Below are positions 9,061 to 16,351 of a stretch of DNA of 64,000 nt, piece after piece. The notes beneath the pieces are model-generated. The model was not told the origin of the DNA, ran no database searches, and worked only from the letters and a program-made list of their open reading frames with translations. Position 1 is the stretch's first letter, and each line of letters begins with the position of its first letter. A program made the translations under genes and the position numbers. Source of the DNA: CAZJLP01 sp964546955 (lineage in GTDB: Bacteria > Verrucomicrobiota > Verrucomicrobiia > Opitutales > Opitutaceae); the NCBI GenBank assembly GCA_964546955.1, contig CAZJLP010000001.1, forward strand, positions 157,684-221,683, given 5' to 3'.

Positions 9061-10044
9061 TCAGCGCTGAGAGAAAATCACTTGCGAGCCGGGGGCATTG
9101 ATCCGCACGCGCACGGTGGGCTGGCCACCCGTCGCTTTGCGAATCGCGTCGTGAAAACGCGGTTCGGCGATGAAAAGGAGAAAACCACCCTGGCCCGCGC
9201 CGAGCAACTTGCCGCCGGTGGCTCCTGCTTTCAGGCCGGCTTCATACCAAGCGTCGATCTCAGGGAGAGAGACGGCCCCGGCTTGCTTTTTTAGCTCCCA
9301 ACCCTCGTGGAGTAATTGACCGAACTGCGCGATCGGGCGGTCGGAGGCGAGGCATTCGACTCCCCGCTCGGCCAGTTCGGACATGCGGCAGAGAACCTGG
9401 GTCTTCACCGCTTGATTGCCATTTTTCTTTCCGAGCACGGAAAAGCTGTCGCGTTGAATCTGAGTGTAGACGAGCAGCATGTGCTCCTCGAGTTGCTGCA
9501 CACGCTCGAGCGGCAGCGGAATCTGCGTCACATCATAACCGCCGTTGCGATGAAAACGCGTCAGACCGAACCCTCCGGTCGCTGCGACAATCTGATCCTG
9601 CCAGCCTCCCGCTTCAGCCAGGATGTTGCGTTCGATGTCGATCGCTTCATCCGCCAGATCGCGAGCGGCGCGATACCGCCCGCCGTAAGCGTGCAGCGCC
9701 TGCAGCATCGCCACGACAAAGCTGGACGATGAACCGAGGCCCGTGCGCGCCGGCATGTCCGCCATGACGTGCATCTCTATGCCCGCTTCGATGCCCAATT
9801 TCTTCAACGCGGCGCGGATGGCGGGGTGTTGAATTTCTTCGACGGTATTGACGGCCTCGTTACGGCGATAGGCCAAACGAATCTTGTGATCGAAATATTC
9901 TTGTAAAAATGGCTGCACCGTCACGTAGGCGAACCGGTTGATGGCGGTGGCGAGAACGGCGCCACCGTGCTGTCGAAAGTGATCGGGGAAATCGCTGCCG
10001 CCGCCGAGGAAGCTCACACGGACGGGGGCACGGGCAATGATCAT
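9061..10044 (-). CDS. HddA-like D-glycero-D-manno-heptose 7-phosphate kinase (GHMP family)
   Basis: A GHMP kinase of 327 residues from the chosen start. It opens MIIARAPVRVSFLGGGSDFP, the usual beginning of heptose 7-phosphate kinases (HddA) and fucokinase-like enzymes. The ATP-binding motif is TGLGSSSSFVV and motif 3 is GKLLGAGQGGF. The frame is open to 10212, but the extra 56 residues are low-complexity and unlike the family, so ATG 10044 is used. HddA makes D-glycero-alpha-D-manno-heptose 1,7-bisphosphate, fitting gmhA downstream and the HddC-like gene on the divergent operon. This is the first gene of the minus operon. Confidence 0.83.
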   Translation of the reverse strand: MIIARAPVRVSFLGGGSDFPDHFRQHGGAVLATAINRFAYVTVQPFLQEYFDHKIRLAYRRNEAVNTVEEIQHPAIRAALKKLGIEAGIEMHVMADMPARTGLGSSSSFVVAMLQALHAYGGRYRAARDLADEAIDIERNILAEAGGWQDQIVAATGGFGLTRFHRNGGYDVTQIPLPLERVQQLEEHMLLVYTQIQRDSFSVLGKKNGNQAVKTQVLCRMSELAERGVECLASDRPIAQFGQLLHEGWELKKQAGAVSLPEIDAWYEAGLKAGATGGKLLGAGQGGFLLFIAEPRFHDAIRKATGGQPTVRVRINAPGSQVIFSQR

Positions 10045-10226
10045 GGGATTTTGCGAGGCAAAGGGGGCGGCAGGGAGGGGAGTGTGACAGCCCGCTTCCG
10101 AAGCCGCTTCGAAGGCTTCGTGGGACTCGAGCGCGCGCAGCGCCCCCGCATTTAGGGGGTTGGCCCCACCTGAAAGTGATGCTTCAACCGGCACATTTTG
10201 GCCTATCGGCACAGGCGCCGCCTGGC

Positions 10227-10256
10227 TTGAGACAGAAGTTTAGTTCTGAATAGATT
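10227..10256 (+). promoter_or_regulatory. Possible sigma-70-type promoter of the plus sugar operon
   Basis: TTGAGA, 18 nt, then TAGATT, in the 271-bp divergent gap between hddA-like (minus) and the epimerase gene (plus, start 10316). It overlaps a small hairpin (CAGAA/TTCTG). The spacing is acceptable but the -10 match is only 4 of 6, so this is a weak call. The rest of the gap shows a 7-bp hairpin, CGAAGCC/GGCTTCG, near 10098-10119 and no ORF I trust. Confidence 0.3.
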
Positions 10257-10315
10257 GTGCCGTAAGCAGTAAGGCATGACGGGCGGTGCTGCTTCGCCCT
10301 CCTACTTCTCTCTCC

Positions 10316-11248
10316 ATGAAAGTCCTCATCACAGGAGGAGCCGGTTATATCGGCTCCGTGCTCACCCCCCATCTGCTTGCGGCCGGTCACGAAGTGACGG
10401 TCGTGGACAATTTTTCTTTTGGCCAGGCCACTCTGCTGGAATGTTGCCGCCATGAAGCGTTTGATGTCGTGCGCGGCGACTGCCGGGACGAAGCGCTGAT
10501 GACGAAGTTGGTCGCGAAAGCCGACGCGATCATTCCCCTTGCCGCAATCGTCGGAGCCCCTCTTTGCAAACAGGACCCGATCGCCGCGCGCACGATCAAC
10601 CAAGAGGCGGTCGAGATGCTTTGCCGACTGGCATCGAAAGCTCAGCGTATCCTCCTGCCTGTGACCAACAGCGGCTACGGCATCGGCGAGAAGAACAAAG
10701 CCTGCACCGAGGAGAGTCCGCTCCGGCCCATTTCGGTCTATGGCACGACCAAGGTCGCCGCAGAGCAGGCGGTCCTGGCGCGTGACAATAGCTTGAGTTT
10801 CCGACTCGCGACGGTGTTCGGCATGTCGCCGCGGATGCGCGTGGATTTGCTGGTCAATGACTTTGTTTACCGCGCGGTCAATGACCGTGCGGTTGTCGTG
10901 TTCGAGGGTCACTTCAAGCGGAACTACATTCATATTCAGGACATCGCTCGGGTATTCGCGTATGCGCTGCAGCATTTCGACCGCATGAAAGGCCGCTGCT
11001 ACAATGTCGGCTTGGAGGATGCGAATCTCTCGAAGTTGGAACTCTGCGCGGCGATCAAGAAATACGTGCCCGAATTCACGCCGATGGAAGCGCCGATTGG
11101 CGAGGACCCCGACAAACGGGACTATATCGTCTCCAATCAGCGACTGCTCTCCACCGGCTTCGCGCCCGAATGGTCGCTCGATCGCGGCATCAAAGAACTG
11201 ATCAAAGGTTACAAGATCCTCCGTAATTCGCGGTTTTCCAATGTCTGA
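10316..11248 (+). CDS. NAD-dependent sugar epimerase/dehydratase (extended SDR)
   Basis: A 310-residue extended SDR. It starts MKVLITGGAGYIGS (NAD loop at 7-14), and has SVYGTTK as the catalytic Tyr-x3-Lys. The frame extends 10 codons upstream, but ATG 10316 begins exactly at the Rossmann strand and is chosen. It is the first gene of the plus-strand sugar operon; its end overlaps the nucleotidyltransferase gene by 8 nt. The early residues closely resemble the SDR encoded at 3419-4429, so the two are likely paralogues acting on related NDP-sugars. The substrate is not readable; NDP-heptose is inferred from the neighbours. Confidence 0.86.
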   Translation: MKVLITGGAGYIGSVLTPHLLAAGHEVTVVDNFSFGQATLLECCRHEAFDVVRGDCRDEALMTKLVAKADAIIPLAAIVGAPLCKQDPIAARTINQEAVEMLCRLASKAQRILLPVTNSGYGIGEKNKACTEESPLRPISVYGTTKVAAEQAVLARDNSLSFRLATVFGMSPRMRVDLLVNDFVYRAVNDRAVVVFEGHFKRNYIHIQDIARVFAYALQHFDRMKGRCYNVGLEDANLSKLELCAAIKKYVPEFTPMEAPIGEDPDKRDYIVSNQRLLSTGFAPEWSLDRGIKELIKGYKILRNSRFSNV

Positions 11249-11978
11249 TCGCCCCTTTTCCGGCCCGGCCCGCGTGGTGCTCCTCGCAGGAGGATTTGGC
11301 ACCCGCGTGAGCCATTTGCTGCCGGGAATGCCCAAGCCGATGGCTCCCGTGTGCGGAAAGCCTTTCTTGGAGTGGGTGGTGCGATTCTATGCGCGGCATG
11401 GCTTCAAGGAATTCGTCCTCTCGACCGGCCATCTGTCGCACGTCATTGCGATCCATTTCGCGACCAAACCTGTTCCCGATGTGACGGTCGCGTGTTGCGC
11501 CGAGGTCGGGCCCTTGGGGACTGCCGGCGGATTTCTCAATTGCACCGACGCAAAGGCGGCGGGTGCTCCGGTTTGGCTGGTGGCGAACGGCGATTCTCTT
11601 GTCGTGGCCGACCCGAGGCCATTGGTTGAACTGACCCGGACTCCCAACACGGAGGCAGCCTTGCTCGGTTTGTCGCTGCCTGACGCCGGCCGTTATGGCA
11701 CCATGGAGGTGTCTTCGAATGGCCGTCTTCGTTCCTTCCGTGAAAAGCAGCCGGGCCCAGGGATCATCAACGCCGGTGTGTATGCCTTCAGTCACGACGC
11801 CGTCTGTCGGATGCCCGGTCGCCGGCCGCTCAGTTTCGAACTCGATGTTTTCCCGACCTTGGCCGCCGCTGGCCGCACGTCCGTGCAGGTCGTCTCCGCT
11901 CCCTTCATCGATATCGGCACCCCTGAAACCCTGGCCGAAGCCGAGGCTTTCATCACCGCTAATAAGGATCGATTTTAA
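11241..11978 (+). CDS. HddC-like sugar-1-phosphate nucleotidyltransferase
   Basis: A 245-residue nucleotidyltransferase of the RmlA/HddC type. The signature AGGFGTRVSHLLPGMPKP (about residues 16-33) contains the G-G-x-G-T-R loop and catalytic lysine of the family, and VANGDSL is the metal-binding Asp region. In the HddA/GmhA pathway HddC makes GDP-D-glycero-alpha-D-manno-heptose from the 1-phosphate. The nucleotide preference (GTP or other) cannot be read here. The gene overlaps the upstream epimerase by 8 nt. Its last codon and stop fall inside a terminal-inverted-repeat element (11973-12119), so the native C-terminus may have been replaced. Confidence 0.82.
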   Translation: MSDRPFSGPARVVLLAGGFGTRVSHLLPGMPKPMAPVCGKPFLEWVVRFYARHGFKEFVLSTGHLSHVIAIHFATKPVPDVTVACCAEVGPLGTAGGFLNCTDAKAAGAPVWLVANGDSLVVADPRPLVELTRTPNTEAALLGLSLPDAGRYGTMEVSSNGRLRSFREKQPGPGIINAGVYAFSHDAVCRMPGRRPLSFELDVFPTLAAAGRTSVQVVSAPFIDIGTPETLAEAEAFITANKDRF

Positions 11979-12119
11979 CCGCGAATGGACGCGAATGGCC
12001 GCCAATATCAACCCACTCATTTTCAACTCCATGGTGATTGCTCTCGACGTCGCTGGAACGCTAGGTCGTAAGAAAGCAGGTTGTTATTCGCGTCCAATCG
12101 CGTCCATTCGCGGTTAAAA
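11973..12119. repeat. 147-bp element with long terminal inverted repeats
   Basis: The spacer after the HddC-like gene is bounded by near-perfect inverted repeats of about 34 nt, each beginning TTTTAACCGCGAATGGACGC (left arm 11973-12006, right arm 12086-12119), with about 3 mismatches. The arms contain tandem variants of CGCGAATGGA. The 80-bp interior has no convincing ORF. The element is MITE-like or a folded intergenic repeat. Its left arm supplies the TAA stop of the upstream gene. I cannot tell mobility without other genomic copies. Confidence 0.75.
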
Positions 12120-12133
12120 CTTCTTCTACGACC

Positions 12134-13339
12134 ATGATTTGTCGCGTTTGCGATTCCACCCAACTTGTGCCGGCGGTCGATCTCGGCACTCAACCCTGGG
12201 CCAACCATTTTCTCCGGGTAGAAGAGGTGGGGCGCGAGCCGACGTACCCGCTGCGCCTGGTCTTCTGCGAGCGCTGTTCCACGGTGCAGTTGGACTATAC
12301 CGTGCCGAAGGAGACGATGTTCTCCGACCACACCTATTTGTCGGGGATGACCAAAACCTTGAGCGACCACTTTCAAGGGGTGGCGAAGGAAGTGGACCGC
12401 CGCTTCTTTTCAGCCAAGCGGTCCAAGGCGATGCTCGATATCGGTTCGAACGACGGCACCCAGCTCCGGCATTACAAGGACTTGGGATACGACATTCTGG
12501 GAGTGGAGGCGGCCAAATTGCCCGCACAATTGGCGAACGATGCCGGTCTTACGACTCTCCGTGCGTTTTTTAACCGCGAAACCGCAACGTCGCTCGGACG
12601 AAAATTCGAAGTGATCAACGCTTCGGGTGTGTTTTTCCACCTGGAGGAGCTCCATTCGGTCACGGACGGAATTCGCCTTTGCCTGGCCGACGATGGCGTC
12701 TTTGTCATTCAGTTTCTCTACATGAAGCGCATCGTGGAGAACGACGCCTTCGACCAGATCTACCACGAGCACCTGCTCTACTATAATGTGCGCACACTGG
12801 AGCATTTGTTGCGCCGACACGGGCTCGCTCTTTTCGACGCCGAGTTTTCGCCCATCCACGGCGGATCGATCATCGCTTACGCGACGCATGCTGCCCGCGC
12901 CCAGCCGACCGAACGCCTCGCGTCACTGACGGCGGCGGAGGACAGGGACGGCGCGAACACCCTACCGTGGTACAAAGCCTTTGCGCAGCGGATTGCGCTC
13001 CGCAAGGAGGAGAATTTGAAGTTCCTGCGCGACCGCCGCACGGCGAAGAAACGCATCTTCGGGCTCGGGGCACCGGTGAAAGGCAACACCCTGATCAACT
13101 ATTTCGGCATCACCCCGGACCTCATTGAGTGCTTGGTCGAAAAAAATGCTCACCGGCGCGGGCTTGTTGCGCCCGGAAGTCATATCCCGCTTAAGATCGA
13201 GGACGAACTCGAAGGTCCGCCGGACGTTTACTACGTGCTAGCCTGGAACTTCAAGAAAGAGATCCTCGCGCGCTATGCCGACCTCGTCAAAAAGGGGGTT
13301 GAATTCTACTTTCCGGTGAACCCGAAGGACCAACTTTGA
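12134..13339 (+). CDS. Sugar C-methyltransferase (SAM-dependent, zinc-binding N-terminus)
   Basis: A 401-residue protein with the three-part layout of NDP-sugar C-methyltransferases such as TylC3/NovU. An N-terminal zinc knuckle uses Cys 3 and 6 with Cys 45 and 48. The SAM domain follows with LDIGSNDGTQLRHY (about residues 97-110). The C-terminal third (about 280-401) contains KKRIFGLGAPVKGNTL, typical of the family's second Rossmann-like domain. These enzymes add a methyl branch to a keto-deoxysugar nucleotide. It lies just after the inverted-repeat element and overlaps the next gene by 4 nt. The product is therefore probably a branched, possibly deoxygenated sugar. Confidence 0.87.
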   Translation: MICRVCDSTQLVPAVDLGTQPWANHFLRVEEVGREPTYPLRLVFCERCSTVQLDYTVPKETMFSDHTYLSGMTKTLSDHFQGVAKEVDRRFFSAKRSKAMLDIGSNDGTQLRHYKDLGYDILGVEAAKLPAQLANDAGLTTLRAFFNRETATSLGRKFEVINASGVFFHLEELHSVTDGIRLCLADDGVFVIQFLYMKRIVENDAFDQIYHEHLLYYNVRTLEHLLRRHGLALFDAEFSPIHGGSIIAYATHAARAQPTERLASLTAAEDRDGANTLPWYKAFAQRIALRKEENLKFLRDRRTAKKRIFGLGAPVKGNTLINYFGITPDLIECLVEKNAHRRGLVAPGSHIPLKIEDELEGPPDVYYVLAWNFKKEILARYADLVKKGVEFYFPVNPKDQL

Positions 13340-14250
13340 GCCAAATCTTCGTCACAGGAGGGTCCGGCTTTCTCGGCCGACACCTGCAGGCCGCCCTCGC
13401 CGCGCGCGGTCATACGGTCGTGGCGCCGTCGTCAAAGGAGTGCGACCTCTCGCGGGAAGGTAGTTTCCTCCCCTGGGAAAAGCAGCGTTTCGATGTCATT
13501 TGGCACCTCGCAGCCTGGACCCAGGCTGGAGATTTCTGCTTGCGGCACCCGGGAGAGCAGTGGACGCGCAACCAGAAGCTGAATACGCATGTCCTCGACT
13601 GGTGGTCCACGCGGCAACCGCAGGCCAAACTGATTTCCATCGGCACAAGCTGCGCCTATGCGCCGGATCGGCCCTTGCGCGAGGAGAACTACTTGGAAGG
13701 ACAACCGATCGATAGCCTGTATACATATGCGATGACCAAACGCATGCTATACGTCGGTCTTCGTTCCATGCAGCGCCAGTTCGGCCTTCGTCATCTCACG
13801 GTGGTACCCTCCACACTGTATGGACCAGGCTACCATACGGACGGGCGCCAGCTCCATTTTATTTTCGATCTCATTCGGAAGATTCTGCGCGGCAAGATGC
13901 ACGGCGAACCTGTTGTTTTGTGGGGCGACGGCCATCAGCGCCGCGAGTTGATCCACGTGGACGATTTTGTGCGCACGGCTTTGCAGTTGGCGGATAGCGT
14001 GGACAACGAGGTCGTCAATATCGGTGCCGGTGCCGAGCACTCGATACGCGAGTTCGCCGAATTGATCTGCCGGCACGTCGGCTACGATCCTGGTCAAATT
14101 CACTACGACACGAGCAAGTACGTCGGCGCTAAATCGAAGTGCCTGGAAATAGGGAAGCTGAAGGCACTGATGCCGGATTTCACGACTGTTCCCTTGGAGA
14201 AGGGTTTGCCCGCGGCCGTGGACTGGATGAAGTCGGCCGGCATGGTGTGA
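13336..14250 (+). CDS. NAD(P)-dependent sugar reductase/epimerase, GDP-fucose synthase-like
   Basis: A 304-residue extended SDR starting at a TTG codon that overlaps the methyltransferase stop (TTGA). The NAD(P) loop is GGSGFLGRH. SIGTSCAYAP and YAMTKRM hold the catalytic Ser and Tyr-x3-Lys and resemble GDP-L-fucose synthase (WcaG), which performs 3,5-epimerisation and 4-reduction of a GDP-4-keto-6-deoxysugar. A GDP-linked substrate would fit the HddC-like gene upstream. It is the last gene of the plus sugar operon; a double-hairpin repeat follows 20 nt after the stop. Confidence 0.85.
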   Translation: MSQIFVTGGSGFLGRHLQAALAARGHTVVAPSSKECDLSREGSFLPWEKQRFDVIWHLAAWTQAGDFCLRHPGEQWTRNQKLNTHVLDWWSTRQPQAKLISIGTSCAYAPDRPLREENYLEGQPIDSLYTYAMTKRMLYVGLRSMQRQFGLRHLTVVPSTLYGPGYHTDGRQLHFIFDLIRKILRGKMHGEPVVLWGDGHQRRELIHVDDFVRTALQLADSVDNEVVNIGAGAEHSIREFAELICRHVGYDPGQIHYDTSKYVGAKSKCLEIGKLKALMPDFTTVPLEKGLPAAVDWMKSAGMV

Positions 14251-14270
14251 GCGGCGGGCATGGGACCGAA

Positions 14271-14366
14271 GAAGGTGGAATTCCGCGCGTGCGAGATTGT
14301 TTGGTGAGCGACACGGGAATGCGCGCGATGTCAAATAGTCCGCCAGGGACGGCGGGCTCCACCTTC
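14271..14366. repeat. Double-hairpin intergenic repeat, copy A
   Basis: The stretch is framed by a perfect 9-nt inverted repeat, GAAGGTGGA at 14271-14279 and TCCACCTTC at 14358-14366. Inside is a decayed hairpin near the left end and a strong one at the right (GTCCGCC/GGCGGGC). A second copy with cleaner hairpins is at 51668-51756. It sits in the convergent gap between the sugar operon and the TPR glycosyltransferase gene, so it may serve as a bidirectional terminator. REP-like or MITE-like in character. Confidence 0.7.
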
Positions 14367-14377
14367 GCGTTAGCCTA

Positions 14378-16351
14378 TTATGACTGCCGCTCGCCCCAAC
14401 ATTTCAACAACGCATCCCCGAACCGCTTTGCCTGACCGGCGTGATCCATGAGTGGGCTCCGCAGCATTTCTTCGCGCAGTGTGTTTCGCGCTTTGTCGCG
14501 CAGCGCGACGTCCGCCGCGAGCGTTCGGGCGATGTCGACATAGTGTTCAGGGGAACGCGCAATCCACCCCGTCCGGCCGATTGCGGTCAACAGGCTTGCC
14601 GAAACCCGGGCTGCATGGCGATCACCATACAAAGTGACCACGGGCACGCCCATCCACAACGCTTCGCAGGTGGTGGTTGTTCCATGGTAGGGAAAGGAAT
14701 CGAGGGCGACGTCCACTTCGTTGTACAGGCTGAGATGTGACGCCAAGTCGGGCGTCTTCCCGCGCATGGCCACGCGATGCGCGGCAATGCCCGCGCTGTT
14801 CAGTCGTTCTTTCAACCTTTCAACGACAGCTTCATTTTCCAAATGCTGGGCTTTGAGAAGCAGTCGGGCCCAGGGCACGGCGTCGAGCACGCTGCGCCAT
14901 AGTCTTAGCGTCTCTGCAGAGACTTTTGCGAAGTTGTTGAATGAACCGAAAGTCATCGGACGATCCGGTCGGCCTGCCGAGGGAGCAGGTGCGACGGTTG
15001 GCGCTTGATAGGCCCAGGCGGTTGGAGCAAAGCGAATCCGTTTTTCCGTGTGGAAGTCGTCATCGTCCGGACCGGGATCTGTCACCGCGTCGACGAACCG
15101 GTAGTTCATGGCGGAGAGTCCCGTTGTGTTCGGATACCCAAGATAACTCACCTGCACCGGCGCGAGGCGTTTTGCAAAGAGAGGAAGGCGATTGAAGCCG
15201 GTGTGTCCAGCCAGGTCGACCAGGATGTCCAGCGCATCCGCTCGGATGGTCGTTTCCACCGTTTGATTTGCCTGGCCCGCGAACTGCCTCCAGGTCGAGG
15301 CAAGTTCCCGCAGGCGGGCCGAGCCGGCGTCGACTTGCGCGTGGTCGTGATAGAGGAAGAGCTCGAATTGGGACCGATCCAAATGCCGCAGAAGAGGCTC
15401 GATGAAGTAGAGGACGGAATGATTGCGCAGGTCGGGTGAAAGGAAACCCACGCGGAGCCTAGTCGAGCTCGGTTTTGGGTTTTGAGTTTTGGGTTTTGAG
15501 TTGCCTGGCGTAGTTTGGGCCTCTGCCGTGGCTCCGAAGGCGCGGTGGGCGGCGAAACTTTGTTCGCGGGAGATGCCGTCGAGGTAGTTGAGCGTAAGCA
15601 GATATCCGCTGCGGGCCTCGAAATGATGGGGGTCCAGCTCGAAAGCGGCGTGAAACGATTTCAGCGCGTCGTGCAGCTGATACGTTTGCTGAAAGACGAG
15701 CCCCCGCCCCATGTGCGCCTGCGCCAGCTTTGGGTCGCACGTCAGCGCGCGCGAGAAACAGTCCAGTGCTTCCGTGAAATTGCTTTCGGCGTTAAGAGCG
15801 ACTCCCAAATTGCACCATCCGGCTGCGTAGTCCGGTTTCAACTCGACCGCTCTACGGAAATACGGCTTGCCTGCCGCCAAACCCATCGTGTCGGCGAGCA
15901 ATGCGCCGAGACGGTCGATCGCGTCGTAGTAGTCCGGCTTGAGCGCGATGGCCTTCTGGTAGCATTCCGCCGCCTCTTTCATCTGGCCGAGTGCTTTCAG
16001 TGTCACGGCGAGGTTGTTCCACGCCTCGGGTAGCTTTGGATCCCGCCGCAATGATGCGCGATACCGTTGTTCCGCTTCCGTGTGCCGGCCCAGCGCGGCC
16101 AGCGCCAGCCCGAGCCGCATTTCGCAAAGGGCCGACCGGGGGTCGAGCCGCAATGCCTTTGCGAAGAGGGTTTCCGCCTCGCTGTAACGCCCCGACTGGT
16201 ACGCTATCACGCCGCAAAGGTGAACGGGATCGAAAAGCCTGGGGGCAACCCGGCTGACCGCGCGGTACAGCTTCTCCGCTTCGGGTAAGCGCCCTGCCTG
16301 ATGGTGGGTGAGCGCCGTTTGCAGTGTTTGCTGAATTTGGGCGGCGTTCAT
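14378..16351 (-). CDS. TPR / O-GlcNAc transferase-like (SPINDLY, GT41) protein 1
   Basis: A 657-residue protein. Residues 1-270 hold about seven TPR units (for example WNNLAVTLKALGQMKEAAECY at about 111-131, cited in part). A short linker (280-297) is rich in Pro, Lys and Gln. From 298 the GT41 catalytic region shows FLSPDLRNHS (His 311), LVDLAGHTGFNRLPLF, YLGYPNTTG, FGSFNNFAK, LLLKAQ and SFPYHGTTTTCEALWMGVP, as in O-GlcNAc/O-fucose transferases. ATG 16351 overlaps the upstream paralogue stop as ATGA. The linker is encoded by a 7-nt-period repeat (15470-15503). Such proteins glycosylate Ser/Thr; flagellin is a plausible target here. Confidence 0.88.
   Translation of the reverse strand: MNAAQIQQTLQTALTHHQAGRLPEAEKLYRAVSRVAPRLFDPVHLCGVIAYQSGRYSEAETLFAKALRLDPRSALCEMRLGLALAALGRHTEAEQRYRASLRRDPKLPEAWNNLAVTLKALGQMKEAAECYQKAIALKPDYYDAIDRLGALLADTMGLAAGKPYFRRAVELKPDYAAGWCNLGVALNAESNFTEALDCFSRALTCDPKLAQAHMGRGLVFQQTYQLHDALKSFHAAFELDPHHFEARSGYLLTLNYLDGISREQSFAAHRAFGATAEAQTTPGNSKPKTQNPKPSSTRLRVGFLSPDLRNHSVLYFIEPLLRHLDRSQFELFLYHDHAQVDAGSARLRELASTWRQFAGQANQTVETTIRADALDILVDLAGHTGFNRLPLFAKRLAPVQVSYLGYPNTTGLSAMNYRFVDAVTDPGPDDDDFHTEKRIRFAPTAWAYQAPTVAPAPSAGRPDRPMTFGSFNNFAKVSAETLRLWRSVLDAVPWARLLLKAQHLENEAVVERLKERLNSAGIAAHRVAMRGKTPDLASHLSLYNEVDVALDSFPYHGTTTTCEALWMGVPVVTLYGDRHAARVSASLLTAIGRTGWIARSPEHYVDIARTLAADVALRDKARNTLREEMLRSPLMDHAGQAKRFGDALLKCWGERQS
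15470..15503 (-). repeat. Heptamer repeat inside a coding sequence
   Basis: On the coding (minus) strand the DNA is a run of 7-nt units alternating CTCAAAA and CCCAAAA. It encodes the SKPKTQNPKP linker between the TPR and catalytic regions of the glycosyltransferase at 14378-16351. It has the same unit length and CTCAA core as the intergenic repeats in the flagellar locus. Confidence 0.75.
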
